From Coenobita brevimanus (taxonomy: Eukaryota; Arthropoda; Malacostraca; Decapoda; Coenobitidae): a DNA stretch of 64,000 bases. How positions within the stretch are numbered: the first letter of the stretch is position 1; each line of letters begins with the position of its first letter. The notes beneath the pieces are model-generated. The model was given only the letters and a program-made list of their open reading frames with translations, was not told the origin of the DNA and did not search any database. The translations under genes and the position numbers were made by a program. The stretch spans positions 14,110,152-14,174,151 of the forward strand of contig CM064655.1 of assembly GCA_032717465.1 (NCBI GenBank). The letters are read 5' to 3'. Below, piece after piece: positions 45,401-55,865 of the stretch.

Positions 45401-45617
45401 CCAGGGACTGATGGAGATTGGTTGCTGGGTCACGATTTTCAAACTGAATGCCATGGTTTATGATTCTCCTCGGAATAAGCCCACTTCGGTGTCTAGATCA
45501 GCGATTTTCGTGACTTAACAGCGATTTAAGGGTGCCAGAAGTCTGACAGCCACTTAGCCGTGATTTATAAACACACGATTTATGAGGATTGAGTGTAGAT
45601 AGATAGATAGATAGATA

Positions 45618-45907
45618 CAGTAAAACCTCAATATAACGGACTTCAATAGACCGGAATTCGCTTTTATCGGACTCAAGGAGATATCAGGCTAAATTCCTAT
45701 ACACAGTGAGTCCTCGAAATAAGAAAGGGACAGGGACCAAAAGAACCTTTCGCAATCCGAAACTTCGTATATCGGAATGATTTTCCCCACTGAAATATAC
45801 ATATAAAGGGGGGGATGCGTTCCAGGATCCCATTGGACCCCCCACTTAAAATTTACCCCTCCTACTTAGATGTATGCAATACACGTATACAGTGCTATAC
45901 TATTGTA

Positions 45908-45948
<41 letters not shown>

Positions 45949-46817
45949 ACAAGGTGGCCATCTTCTTGTACATTTCCTTTTTCTTCGTCACAGTCCCAAC
46001 GGTTGATGGTGCCAGGCCTAAAGCTCGCCCAATCTCCGAGACTCCCTGCCCCTCCTTGTGGCGTCTAATAATTTACAATTTCCTTTCCAGAGTCAGAGTA
46101 CGGTGTTGTTTCTTCTTGGCAGCTGGATCCTCTGACGCTGAAGATGATGCAGGGCGCTTGGGAAGGATGGTGAAAGTACGAAAACAGGAAGAACAGCGAA
46201 AAACTGCATAACGCACAGCAAAGCTAAGAGGAGAGGACGGACGTGACTCGACTGGGAAGCGCGCAAAAATGTGTTTAACAGAGAGGGGTTAGTTCGTTTT
46301 CTCACTGCAAGCGAGCACGGCGCTGTGCAGCACACCCATTTTGAATTTTTCGTATTTCCTCTCGTATCTCTTTTTATACCATCAAGACAGATACTTTTGT
46401 ATTGTGGAATTTGTCCTGCATTCATCGCTTTTGTACCATCAGAAATTCGTACTTCGAGTTTTCGTATTTCACTGTACTGGAAAAAGTCTGATAAAGCCAG
46501 AAGCAGTCTGGACTGCCTGACAACTTCAGGTATGTTCACCACAGTAAGGTAAATAAAAGATATGTTTATGGCTGTACAGAACAGTATTATTATATATATT
46601 ATACCATTTGGTGAATGTAGAGAGGTTATAACACAGTACAGTACCGCAATGGTAGTCAAAACAGTTTAAAAACCATTAACACGATCAGGACTAATGTCTG
46701 ATATATTGGAAAAAATCCGGGTTAGCAGGGGAAAGTCTGGATGTCACTTTTATCAGAATTTCACTTTTTTCGGACTGGCATGGGCCTCAGTTAGTCCGTT
46801 ATAGTGAGGTCTTACTG
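45618..46817. mobile_element. T11: Tigger-like element, CAGTAAAACCTC ends
   Basis: The left CAGTAAAACCTCAATATAACGG and the right end (inverted CAGTAAGACCTCACTATAACGG) match, TA at 45616-45617 and 46818-46819. 1200 bp. A second Tigger-like element (T12, about 45704-46474; CAGTGAGTCCTCG / inverted CAGTGAAATACG) is nested inside. It is inserted in the GATA run that follows T9. Confidence 0.82.
45948..46165 (-). pseudogene. T12 CENP-B-type helix-turn-helix fragment
   Basis: Minus-strand text: ILPKRPASSSASEDPAAKKK, HRTLTLERKL, one stop, IIRRHKEGQGVSEIGRALGLAPSTVGTV. This is the N-terminal DNA-binding domain of a Tigger transposase. It then runs into a 37-nt homopolymer (A on the plus strand, 45911-45947), where the coding text ends. 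The rest of the transposase is absent. Confidence 0.78.
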
Positions 46818-46975
46818 TACAAGTATATACAGTATATGTATTATTTTTTAATTATTTTATACACTGATATGTTTTGTAATATATCAGTGTATAAAATAAT
46901 TATAAAAAAAAAAATATACTGTATACTCTTGTACAGCAAGACCTCACTATAACGGACTAATTGAGGCCCATGCCA
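46776..46975. repeat. 95-bp-arm hairpin with 10-bp loop
   Basis: 46776-46870 and 46881-46975 are inverted copies with only a handful of mismatches; the loop is GTTTTGTAAT. The outer parts of the arms are the right end of T11. The 17 bases ACTGATATGTTTTGTAA occur at 46863-46879 and again at 46975-46991, right after the hairpin. Confidence 0.92.
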
Positions 46976-46989
46976 CTGATATGTTTTGT

Positions 46990-48178
46990 AAAATTCATTC
47001 TAAGATCTTTAGTGGAAAAGTTTCTAGAGAAGGGAAAGAAGCTGTATGCAGCTTTCATGGATTTGGAGAAAGCACATGACAGGGTGGATAGACAATGATT
47101 GTGGAAAGTGTTAAGAATATATGGAGTAGATGGGAAGTTGTTGAATGCTGTGAAGAGTATGTACGATGGTGCGAAGGCTGCAGTGCATGTGGATGGTGAC
47201 CTAAGTGAATTTTTCTCTTTGAAAGTTGGGTTGAAACAAGGACGTGTCATGTCTCCATGGTTGTTCAATCTGTACATGGATGGGGTAATAAAAGAGGTAC
47301 AAGGTAGGGCAGTGGATGTTGGAGTGGCCCTGGTGAGAGAGGATAGTGTTTGGAAACTCCCTGTACTGTTGTTTGCAGATGATACTGTGTTGTTGAGTGA
47401 AGACGAAGGGGAGCTGCAAGGCTTGGTGGATGAGTTTGGGAGAGTGTGTAAGAAACGGAATCTAAAGCTGAATGTAGGGAAGAGTAAAGTGATGGTCTTT
47501 GAGAGAGGTGAAGTTAGTGAATGTATGGCGAGGTTGGATGGTGAGGAATTGGAAAATGTGAGTACGTTTAAGTACTTGGGTAGTGTGATGAGTAAGGATG
47601 GAGGTTTGGAGGGTGAAGTGCTTGAAAGGGTACACCAGGGAAGAAAGGTTGCTGGTTCTTTGAAAGCAGTGATAAGAAACAGGGAAGTGAGCATGGAAGT
47701 GAAAAAGTTACTACATGACAGTAATGTGATACCAACTCTAACGTATGGAAGTGAAGCTTGGACGTTGTTGGAAGGACACAAGTCAAGATTGACAGCAGTG
47801 GAAATGAGTTATTTAAGAGGAGCCTGTGGAGTCACATGGAGAGACAGGCTGACGAATGAGGATATAAAGGAGCGTTGTGGTGTGGATGTGGATGTGACAG
47901 GAAGCATTATGAGGAACACACTGAGGTGGTTTGGCCATGTGGAGAGGATGGAGAGTGAAAGACTGACGAAGAGAGTGTATGTGCGTGAGGTGGAGGGGGG
48001 AAGAGGGAGGGGGAGGCCAAGGATGAGATGGAGGGATGGGGTGGAGAGGTGTATGAGACAGGGGGGTGTGAGTTGGGAGCAGGGCAGTGAAATGGCGAGG
48101 GACAGGGCGACATGGAGGCGATTTGTTTGTGGCCACCCCAAACGGGATTGAGGCGTCTGGCAATAGATAGATAGATAG
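46990..48178 (+). mobile_element. LINE K: 5'-truncated RTE-like LINE with GATA tail
   Basis: It starts inside RT (AAFMDLEKAHDRVDRQ, then TGA in place of a Gly codon at 47096) and is then open from 47099 to 48151: FSLKVGLKQGRVMSPWLF, LPVLLFADDTVLLSE (catalytic), LNVGKSKVMVF, TYGSEAWTLLEGHKS, LRGACGVTWRDRL, LRWFGHVERMESER and RGRGRPRMRWRDG. One nonsense mutation is the only defect in the remaining part. It ends GGCGTCTGGCAATAGATAG. Same family as H and L. Confidence 0.92.
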
Positions 48179-48184
48179 ACGTTT

Positions 48185-48332
48185 TGTAATATCCTCATAT
48201 CCTCATCCTCAAAGTGCAGATGCGGACCTGGATGCGGATGTTAGATTTACCATTATTGAGGATGCGGATAAGGATGTGGATTTTAAAAAAATGCGGATAT
48301 TTTGCGGATGCGGATATCCGATACACCTCTAG
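48185..48332. mobile_element. Possible hAT-like MITE end with GATGCGGAT repeats
   Basis: Repeated (A)TGCGGAT units end in GGATATCCGATACACCTCTAG; inverted this reads CTAGAGGTGTATCGG, close to hAT-style CAGAGGTG ends. The other end and an 8-bp duplication are not identified. Confidence 0.4.
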
Positions 48333-48339
48333 TTTCAAT

Positions 48340-48500
48340 TTAAAAAGTCCCACAGCCCTCAGGCGAACATGAGACTTTAGTCTCCTGAACTCTTTTTAAA
48401 TCGAAGTAAATCTTTTTCACGCAACCAAAATTCCACAGGAACTCAGGAAGTGGCCATATTAAGGAGATATAGACTGAGGAAACAATCTCTATATTCCTAG
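48340..48500 (-). mobile_element. CR1-like LINE fragment
   Basis: Resembles the 1-180 region in the same orientation (AGCCCTCAGG-GA, GAACTCTTT, AAGGAG-TA, ATTCCT landmarks in order). It corresponds to the RT C-terminus of the same CR1-like family. Confidence 0.6.
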
Positions 48501-49045
48501 AGAGAGAGAGAGAGAGAGAGAGTAAACTGATGTAAGATGGAGAAGAGAAAGAGAGGTGGAAAGAAGAGTGAGAAGGAAAGGAGGGGAAGAAGAGAATACT
48601 ACAAGAGAGAGAGAGAGAGAGAGAGAAAGTAAACTGATGTAAGATCGGGAAGAGAAAGAGAGGTGGAAAGAAGAGTGAGAAGGAAAGGGGGAGAAGAAGA
48701 GAATACTACAAGAGAGAGAGAGAGAGAAAAAGAGTAAACTGATGTAAGATCGGGAAGAGAAAGAGAGGTGGAAAGAAGAGTGAGAAGGAAAGGGGGGGAA
48801 GAAGAGAATACTACAAGAGAGAGAGAGAGAGAGAGAGAGTAAACTGATGTAAGATGGGGAAGAGAGAGAAAGGTGGAAAGAAGAGTGAGAAGGAAAGGTG
48901 GGGAAGAAAAGAATACTACAAGAGAGAGAGAGAGAGTAAACTGATGTAATATGGGGAAGAGAGAGAGAGGTGGAAAGAAGAGTGAGAAGGAAAGGTGGGG
49001 AAGAAAAGAATACTACAAGAGAGAGAGAGAGAGAGTGAGAGAGAG
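48500..49045. repeat. ~105-bp purine-rich minisatellite, five units
   Basis: The anchor TAAACTGATGTAA occurs at 48523, 48630, 48735, 48840 and 48937 (periods 107, 105, 105, 97). Each unit has a (GA)n run and a GGTGGAAAGAAGAGTGAGAAGG block. Confidence 0.95.
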
Positions 49046-49175
49046 ACTTGGAATGGTAAGAACAATCAGGAAAAATACTGATAAAAAAAGTGAGTGTGAG
49101 AAGAAACTAAAGCAGAGAGGAAGAAAACATGCAGGTGAAAAAATGGAACTGTTATAGGAGTGACACACTGATGGA

Positions 49176-49177
<2 letters not shown>

Positions 49178-49240
<63 letters not shown>
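49178..49240. repeat. (CA)n microsatellite
   Basis: A pure CA run lying between the purine-rich left flank and the pyrimidine-rich right flank. Confidence 0.95.
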
Positions 49241-49249
49241 TCTGAATAT

Positions 49250-50335
49250 TTGTCGACCTATCTGTCTGTGCCTCTCTGTGTACTGTCCCCCCCCTTCTCT
49301 CTCTCTCTCTCTCTTGATCCTTTGTCTCATCCTCAGTTTCCTTTTCCCTCCTTTCCCTTCCTATATAGCTATCTGCCCAGTCCCTACCTTCCTCCCTCTC
49401 TCTTTCCTTTCCTTCGTCTCTCTCTCCCTCTGTCACTCCCTCTTTACCTCACTCATCTTTTCTTTCTCCCTCCCTGTGTCACAACTTTGTCTTACTTTTT
49501 TAATCTGTCACATCCTACCTTTTTTTCTCCATTACTCTCTTTGTATTTCTCTACTTGTACTAAATCCATTTCCTTCACTGCTTTCTTCCCTCAGTAATAA
49601 CTGCATGCTCTTCTTCTCTCTCCTCTCTCCGTCTCTCCTTGTCACCCGAAATCTCTTCTTTCATTCTGCTCTTCCAACTGTCTTTCCCGCCCTCCCTCCC
49701 TCTCCCTCCTCTTGTCTTCCCTTCTTAACATCCCCCTCCTTTTCTTGCCCCCCCAGTTAACCTATTTTCTTTCCACCCTTAATCTCTACTTTCTCTCTGC
49801 AAATTTCTCTAATTTATCTCTTTCTCTCCCTCCTTTTTTTACTTGAATGTTACATTCATTCTACTCAGCCTCAATCCTTTCGTCTTATCCTGCTTAGTTC
49901 TTTCCCTGCGTCCTTGCCAGAATAACACACTTTCTTCCTCCTCTCTGTTACCTTGCCTTCTTTCCTTATTTTTCTCATTATCGTTCTCAGTATTCCGTTC
50001 CGTAGCTCTCTTTCCCACTTTCTCCTTTTGATATCCCTATTTCTATGTTTGCTCCATTCCCATTTTCTCTCAGCTGTCTCACCTTTTGTCTCTCCTTCCA
50101 TGTCTCCCGACCTTTATATTCACATCTCTCTTTTCTCTTTCCCTTTCACATTGCTTGTATCTCATTTCACCTCTCACTATTTCTTCTTTTCACTCTCTGT
50201 CTCTTTTTTAGCTCTTGTTGTTCTCTCCTTGCCTCAGCCCTTCTTATTTTCTCCTTAACTGTCCTCTTTTTCCTCATCTTTCCACTCGCACTCCCTCTCC
50301 ATCTGTCGATCCTTGTCTTTTAACTCTCTCTCTCT
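49250..50335. repeat. 1.1-kb pyrimidine-rich tract
   Basis: Almost entirely C and T on the plus strand, with degenerate CTCTCTTTCC-type text and no clear unit. The open frames here are Ser/Leu/Phe-rich translation of low-complexity DNA. Confidence 0.85.
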
Positions 50336-51257
50336 CTATCACACACAGTGTAGTAAACCTTTTGCTAACTTGGTTTATGATATATTCTGTACTATTCCTT
50401 TATTAGCCATTCGGACTACACGTAATTAGTGAGGAGCTTGAAGTACAGAAACCTCTGGCTGGTGTGAATGAGAGTATGGAGGGTACCGGGTGGGGTTATG
50501 GGATCGGAGAGAAAAGTGGGGAGGGGTTGGGTGGGAGTGTGGGACTATGAGGAAGGGAGGAGGAGGGGATACCTCTCCATCAAGCAGTGTTACAAATGCC
50601 TTAGTCATGGAAAAGGTAACGAACTTATTCCGACGTCTGTCCCTGAGACATTAAAGCTGTTATAAAGAGCTGCAACACCAAAAATCCTTACCAGAAATAA
50701 AGTGATGACTGACTTGAGTGGCAGGTGAAGGTGTGCTAAGGGTAGATGGACTAGTTACTAGGTGACATAGGCCTCTCTGGGGAAGCCCCATCACCTACGC
50801 CGAAGCCCTCGAAGTTGAACTCAGGCTCCAGCACCTCCACTTCCTCTCTGTCCACTTCTTCTACTTCATCCACCCCTGCTGGCAAGTCCAAGTCTTGCAG
50901 AATAGCAGCCACATTCTGACTCTCATGAAAATATCGTGTGATCCGGGCTTGTCTCTGCTCCTTTATGTTTCTGTTGTAGATGGCCATCACCTGAGACTTC
51001 AGATCACTCAAGGTCGATAGGATGTTGGTAGCCTCAGGCATAGTCTTGGTGTATGCATCGAAGGTGGTTGCCATGTTGGTTATGGTGGACAGGGTGGTTG
51101 CAAGATGGCCACCAACAAATGAGCATTGGTATGCGTCGTCGGCTGCTGGCTGGGAGTGTTGAATTGTGGGGAAATTTGCGAATGTGAGACGACTTGGAAA
51201 CTTTTTTCTCACACGAAAAACGAGACGTCGAAGTAAAATGCGTCCAAATATGAGGAC

Positions 51258-51263
<6 letters not shown>
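50336..51263 (-). mobile_element. T19: Tigger derivative with C-terminal coding remnant
   Basis: The right end GAGGACTTACTG (51252-51263) reads CAGTAAGTCCTC inverted, a pogo-type terminus like T18. 50340-50640 is an inverted copy of 24256-24550. The left terminus is lost in the pyrimidine-rich tract. Confidence 0.6.
50751..51212 (-). pseudogene. T19 Tigger transposase C-terminal remnant
   Basis: The minus-strand frame ends at a TAG at 50751. It codes a helical segment (LSTITNMATTFDAY, NILSTLSDLKSQVMAIY), then EQRQARITRYFHES, a canonical PIP-box pattern (Q-x-x-I-x-x-Y-F), then an acidic stretch with EVLEPEFNFEGFGVGDG and a short tail. The upstream DNA-binding and catalytic parts are absent. 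Confidence 0.78.
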
Positions 51264-51345
<82 letters not shown>

Positions 51346-51353
51346 ATATATAT

Positions 51354-51405
<52 letters not shown>
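51264..51405. repeat. (TG)n(TA)n microsatellite
   Basis: A TG run to about 51290, then TA to 51405. LINE I starts at its right edge. Confidence 0.95.
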
Positions 51406-51408
<3 letters not shown>

Positions 51409-52964
51409 GTACCAGGAGACATGAAACTCGCACAGGTGAGGAGTGCTGTGAAGCAGCTGAAAAATCGAGAAGCAGCTGGGGTTGATGAGGTGTATGCAGA
51501 GATGCTTAAGTGTAGTGAAGAGAGTGGAATGAAGTGCTTGTTGGAGATATGAAAGAAGGCATGGATGAGTGAAACTGTGCCTACAGAGTGGAAGAAGGCT
51601 GTGATTGTGACCCTGTACAAAAATAAAGGTGAGCAAAATGAGTGCAAGAATTATCGTGGCATAAGTTTATTGAGTGTGGTAGGGAAGGTATAAGGAAAAA
51701 TTATTATAGAGAAAGTAAGAAAGATATCAGAAGTCCTAGTGAGTGACAAACAGGGTGGCTTTAGGAGTGGCAGAGGATGTGTGGACCAAATATTTGCAGT
51801 GAGACAGATAGCAGAGAAGGTTTGTGAGAAGGACCATAAGGTGTTTATAGTATTCATGGATCTGGAAAATGCATATGACAAAGTGGACAGAGAAGGATTG
51901 TGGAAAGTTTTGCACATGTATGGTGTACAGGGTAAGCTGGTAGGTGCCATCAAGAGTTTTTATGATGACAGTGAAGCATGTGTAAGGTTAATGGGCATAT
52001 AAGTGAATGGTTCACGATCAGTGCGGGCGTCCGACAAGGTTGTGTGATGTCCCCATTGTTGCTCAATATATATATGAATGGGGTCATGAGAGAAGTAAAT
52101 ACATGAGTAATGGAGAGAGGGATGGCACTGGTAATGAATGGTGATGGATGGAATATTTCAAATTTGTTTGTATGCTGATGATGCAGTATTGCTTGCAAGT
52201 ACTGGACAGTAACTTGGTAGGGTAGTGCAGAATTTTGCCGATGTCTTTTGCGTCGTGCCTAGACAGTACATGTAGAAAAGAGTAAAGTGATGGTTATTTC
52301 CCAGTGCGATATAACAGTGAATGGAGAGAGATTGGATTTGGTGAGAGTTCAAATACCTCGGTACAGTGAGAGAAAAGAGAGGAAAATGTGCAAAAGAACT
52401 GGAAAGTAGAGTGACACAAGGAAGAAAAGTAACTGGTGCAATGAAGGCCTTGATAAGAAACAGAGGCGTAAGTGTTGAAGCTGCACAAGGCTTACATGAA
52501 GAAGTGTTATGCCAACTTTAACATATGGATGTGAGACTATGGTGTGGCATGAAACTGAGAAGTCAAAGAGTATGAGCAGTGGAGATGGGACTGCTGAGGA
52601 ATGTATGTGGAGTACAGAGGGTGGACAGGATACGAAACAATGTGATTCGTGAAAGACGCGGAGTGAGGAAATCGGTGGACACCAGAATCGAAGAGAGTGT
52701 ACTGAGATGGTATGGTCATGTGGAGAGAATGGATAACAACAGAGTGGTGAAAAAGGTATATCTGAGCAAATTCAAAGAAGGGAGGAGGAGAGGTAGGCCA
52801 AGGAGAAGGTGGAGAGATATGATGGATGAATGTGTGAGGAAGAGAGGTTTGGAAGTCGGTGAGGCTAGGGAACTGACAGGAGATCGAGCTGGCTGGATGA
52901 ATGTTGTGAGGAGAAGTGCATGATCAGGGATTTTGGCACCCCTTTTTAATATGGCAGCATCTTG
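51406..52964 (+). mobile_element. LINE I: 5'-truncated copy of the LINE B family
   Basis: RT text starts [20 protein letters not shown], then [72 protein letters not shown] (catalytic) and, at 52579-52923, ERRGVRKSVDTRIEESVLRWYGHVERMDNNR. Many stops and frameshifts lie between these. It ends at CAGCATC (52964), short of the natural 3' tail, joined to a mariner end. It preserves the empty site for the MITE at 2305-2672. Confidence 0.9.
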
Positions 52965-53044
52965 GTAGAGGTGGAAACACAAAGCAAAGACAGACAACTC
53001 TCCCATAGCAATTCTGTGTGTAGGTCCTAAGTCAATTTGGGGTG

Positions 53045-53050
<6 letters not shown>
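52965..53050 (-). mobile_element. Inverted copy of a DD34E mariner end
   Basis: These 86 bases are the reverse complement of 54542-54628, the left end of the DD34E element, at about 97% identity. With that end they form a large inverted repeat around the (TA)n block holding the DD35E element. Confidence 0.85.
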
Positions 53051-53092
<42 letters not shown>

Positions 53093-53095
<3 letters not shown>

Positions 53096-54478
53096 TACTC
53101 GTCAGAAGTATTCAGCGTTGTCCGCCGGGCGCGCAATACTTATGGCCCAAAAAGAATCACTCATTTTTGGGGGTAAGAATTGAGCCACAAGTTTGAGCTC
53201 CGAGCATGACGTCACGGTAGCCTGAGGCCTTCCGACACGCTGGTTGGTTCCCGTCTCAGTCGCCCACGGGCTGCCTGAGAGAGAGGAACTCCGCCGAGTG
53301 TCCCTCTCAAATTGCGCCATTTTTTACCGAGTGTCCCGCAGTGTTTTGGCCTTTAAAACTTTGTTATGGCACCTACCCGTGAACTATCGAGTGAAATCAT
53401 ATCCCAGATCATTGCTCTAAAGGAGGCAGGCCACCAGACAAAGGAAATTAGTGAATTGGTTGGTGTGGCACGATCGACAGTGCGTCGTTGGTGTGCGCGG
53501 TTTCGGGAGGAAAACAGTGGTGAAGTTCCCACAAAGAAACCGAGGTCTGGTAGGCCTAGGGAAACTTCCCCAAGGTCTGTTAATGTTTTAAAACGTGCAG
53601 TGGAGTTTAATCCTCGTGTGAGTGCAAGGAAAATTAAGGAGAGCAACCCAGAAGTGTTTGGTGAGGTGTCAGTGAGAACAGTGTCTCGTAGGGTGCATGA
53701 GCTTGGTTACACAAGTCACAGGCCTGTGAAAAAGCCTCTTCTCTCTAGCAGCCAGAGAATTCATAGGCTTGCCTTTGCTAATAAATATCTAAACTGGGGT
53801 GAGGAGCAATGGTTGTCAGTGTTCTGGTCTGATGAGGCAACGTTTAGTGTTACCTGTAACAGAGGAGCACGCAAAGGTAGTGACCCACTTGACCCATGGT
53901 ATGTAGAAAGCACAGTTAAACATCCTGATTCACTCATGGTATGGGGTTGTTTCTCAGGGAAGGGTTTGGGGAAGCTTGTTGTACTTCCCAAGAACCTCAG
54001 AGTGAATCAGGATGTTTACCTGGAGCTTCTGTGTAATCATTTACCAGACTCCTTCGAGCTAACAGGTGCACGAGTGTTTCAGCAGGACGGTGCACCTGCT
54101 CACAAGGCCAAATCGGTCACCAATTGGCTTCGTGACTGCGAGGTATCATTCATGACAGACTGGCCAGGAAATAGCCCAGACCTCAACCCGATTGAAAACC
54201 TCTGGTACCTCGTAAAGAAGAGTCTCCAAGGGAAGGACGTGAGCTCTCTGCCTAAGCTGGAAGCCGCCATTCGTGACTCCTGGGACAAAATACCGCTCCA
54301 GCACCTCAGGAGCCTCGCCCTTTCACTTCCAAGACGTCTCAGGTCCGTGAAGAAACGTAAAGGCTACCCTACGAAGCACTAAAGGTAAATAAAATGCATT
54401 ATTTATATGTTTTTTCAATGTTGAAAGGTTTGTTTCTCAGGAGGGACGCAGGGCGCTCCATACTTCTGACGAGCACTG
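53093..54478 (+). mobile_element. Apparently intact Tc1-type transposon, DD35E
   Basis: 1386 bp. The ends CAGTACTCGTCAGAAGTAT / inverted CAGTGCTCGTCAGAAGTAT differ by one base in the first 19, TA on both sides (53091-53092, 54479-54480), inserted in a (TA)n run. It holds one uninterrupted transposase gene. Confidence 0.95.
53366..54382 (+). CDS. Tc1-family transposase, 338 aa, DD35E, apparently intact
   Basis: The ATG at 53366 opens a full-length frame. Residues 1-50 are a first helix-turn-helix (QIIALKEAGHQTKEISELV, STVRRWCARF), then a GRPR minor-groove motif (62-65) and a second helix-turn-helix (VSVRTVSRRVHELGY). Catalytic acids: Asp156 in FWSDEATF, Asp241 in QQDGAPAH and Glu277 in PDLNPIENLW, with 35 residues between the last two where typical Tc1 has 34. 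A basic C-terminus (RRLRSVKKRKG) could be a nuclear localisation signal. All key residues are present. It would cut at its 5' and 3' ends and insert at TA. A DD35E group ('Traveler') is described in animals; membership needs a tree. Confidence 0.95.
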   Translation: MAPTRELSSEIISQIIALKEAGHQTKEISELVGVARSTVRRWCARFREENSGEVPTKKPRSGRPRETSPRSVNVLKRAVEFNPRVSARKIKESNPEVFGEVSVRTVSRRVHELGYTSHRPVKKPLLSSSQRIHRLAFANKYLNWGEEQWLSVFWSDEATFSVTCNRGARKGSDPLDPWYVESTVKHPDSLMVWGCFSGKGLGKLVVLPKNLRVNQDVYLELLCNHLPDSFELTGARVFQQDGAPAHKAKSVTNWLRDCEVSFMTDWPGNSPDLNPIENLWYLVKKSLQGKDVSSLPKLEAAIRDSWDKIPLQHLRSLALSLPRRLRSVKKRKGYPTKH

Positions 54479-54819
54479 TATACATATATATATATATATA
54501 TACAGTATATATATAATTATATAATTATATATATATATATACACCCACCGCAAATTGACTTAGGACCTACACACAGAATTGCTATAGGAGAGTTGTCTGT
54601 CTTTGCTTTGTGTTTCCACCTCTACCAAGTGAATTTTTTGGGCAAGAAGTAACTCACAACTCCTCTGGTGTTGGCGGGAGGTGGTGAAATGCTCAGCACG
54701 TCAGTGCTTGCCCAGAAGCAAGAGTGGAAGTATATGTTCCCGTCGTTCCGAGCGTGCACCACCCTCTTTTTTTGTATGCATTACTGTTTGCCCTGTTATT
54801 TTCATAGAGTCGAGTTGTC

Positions 54820-55826
54820 ATGCCTGGAAAGTACTGCTCAAGGGATGAGAGGGTCCGTATCATTGCATGAAGGCAGGATAATGTCCCTATCAACACAATT
54901 TGTGATTGTACTGGATGTGCAAAGTCTACCGTCACAATGATTGTTGGTGAAGCACGCGGCCTGCCACCTGATGTTGTACCAGAGCACAAGCATGGCGGTG
55001 GAAAGAAAAGAATGACTTCCAGAGGTACAGATACGCTTCTGAAAAGGGAAGTAATCAAGAATCCTCGACTGACAGTAGCAGAATTGAAGAGAATGCATCC
55101 CCAGCTATTACAAGATGTCTCAATTCGAACTATCCAACAACCCTTGCAGAAGGAGCTGGGTTTGCCAAGCCACACCGCAGCCAAGAAACCACTTCTCACT
55201 GACCACATGAAAAAGCAGCGCATTCAGTTTGCCAAGAAGTATGCACACTGGACATCAGATGAGTGGAGAAAAGTTATGTTTTCCGATGAAAGCACATTTC
55301 AAGTGTTCCAAGTGCGTTCTGCCAAGGTTCGTCGCCTTGCCTCCTGTAGTCGATATGACCCTGATTACACGGTGCTGAATGTTAAGCACCTACAATCTGT
55401 AATGGTATAGGGGTGTTTCTCAGGTGAAATGGGAAGGGGAGTCTCTACTTTCTTCCTAAGAACTTGATGATGAATGGTGGCCAGTACATTCAAGTTCTGA
55501 AAGATCATTTGTTAAACTTTTTTGCTATTCATGGGTGCGACTTTTTCATGCACGATTCAGCTCCATGTCACAAGACAAGAATGGTGACAAAATGGCATCA
55601 GGATAATCGGATTGAGGTTCTCAACTGGCCTGGCAACAGTCTGGATCTAAATCCGACAGAAAACTGCTGGGCAAAGATGAAGAAAATCATGGCAGAGAAG
55701 AAGACATCCAATCTGGACAACCTCAAGACTGAAATGTCCTTAAATTACTGTAGTGATCTAAATGATTCCATGCCAAAACGCATCCAACTGGTCCTGAAAA
55801 ACAAGGGAAACATGATTTCATATTAA
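54820..55826 (+). pseudogene. DD34E Tc1-like transposase
   Basis: The frame opens at ATG 54820 (MPGKYCSRDERVRIIA) with a helix-turn-helix and continues through CAKSTVTMIVGEARG, VSIRTIQQPLQKELG, MFSDESTFQVF (first Asp), HDSAPCHKTRM (second Asp) and NSLDLNPTENCWA (Glu), with 34 residues between the last two acids. TGA at 54868, TAG at 55408 in place of Trp, and a frameshift near 55440 disable it. It ends at a TAA at 55826. Length matches the Tc1 family (about 335 aa). Confidence 0.9.
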
Positions 55827-55865
55827 TGAATGGCATTTCATGAACAAACATTATGATATACAGTA

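Larger units (their letters stand above)
40149..45595. mobile_element. T9: Tigger derivative enlarged by an LTR retrotransposon
   Basis: The ends CACTCAATCCT / AGGATTGAGTG are inverted, with TA at 40147-40148 and 45596-45597. Subterminal GTAAATCGCG and CGATTTATG blocks are characteristic. Its own sequence is 40149-40360 plus 45055-45595, about 750 bp, and includes a Tigger C-terminal coding remnant. An LTR retrotransposon fills the middle. Confidence 0.85.

Noticed and set aside
45911..45947. Poly(A) tail of a retrocopy next to the T12 DNA-binding fragment
   Set aside because: The A run is on the opposite strand to the coding text and at its downstream side as T; no target duplication seen. 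More likely homopolymer expansion.
49250..50406. Several long Ser/Leu/Phe-rich open frames, some looking like membrane proteins
   Set aside because: Pyrimidine-rich low-complexity DNA gives hydrophobic translations in every frame; no start context or similarity.
54668..54940. 90-codon frame upstream of the DD34E transposase
   Set aside because: Overlaps the true transposase start in another frame; no similarity.
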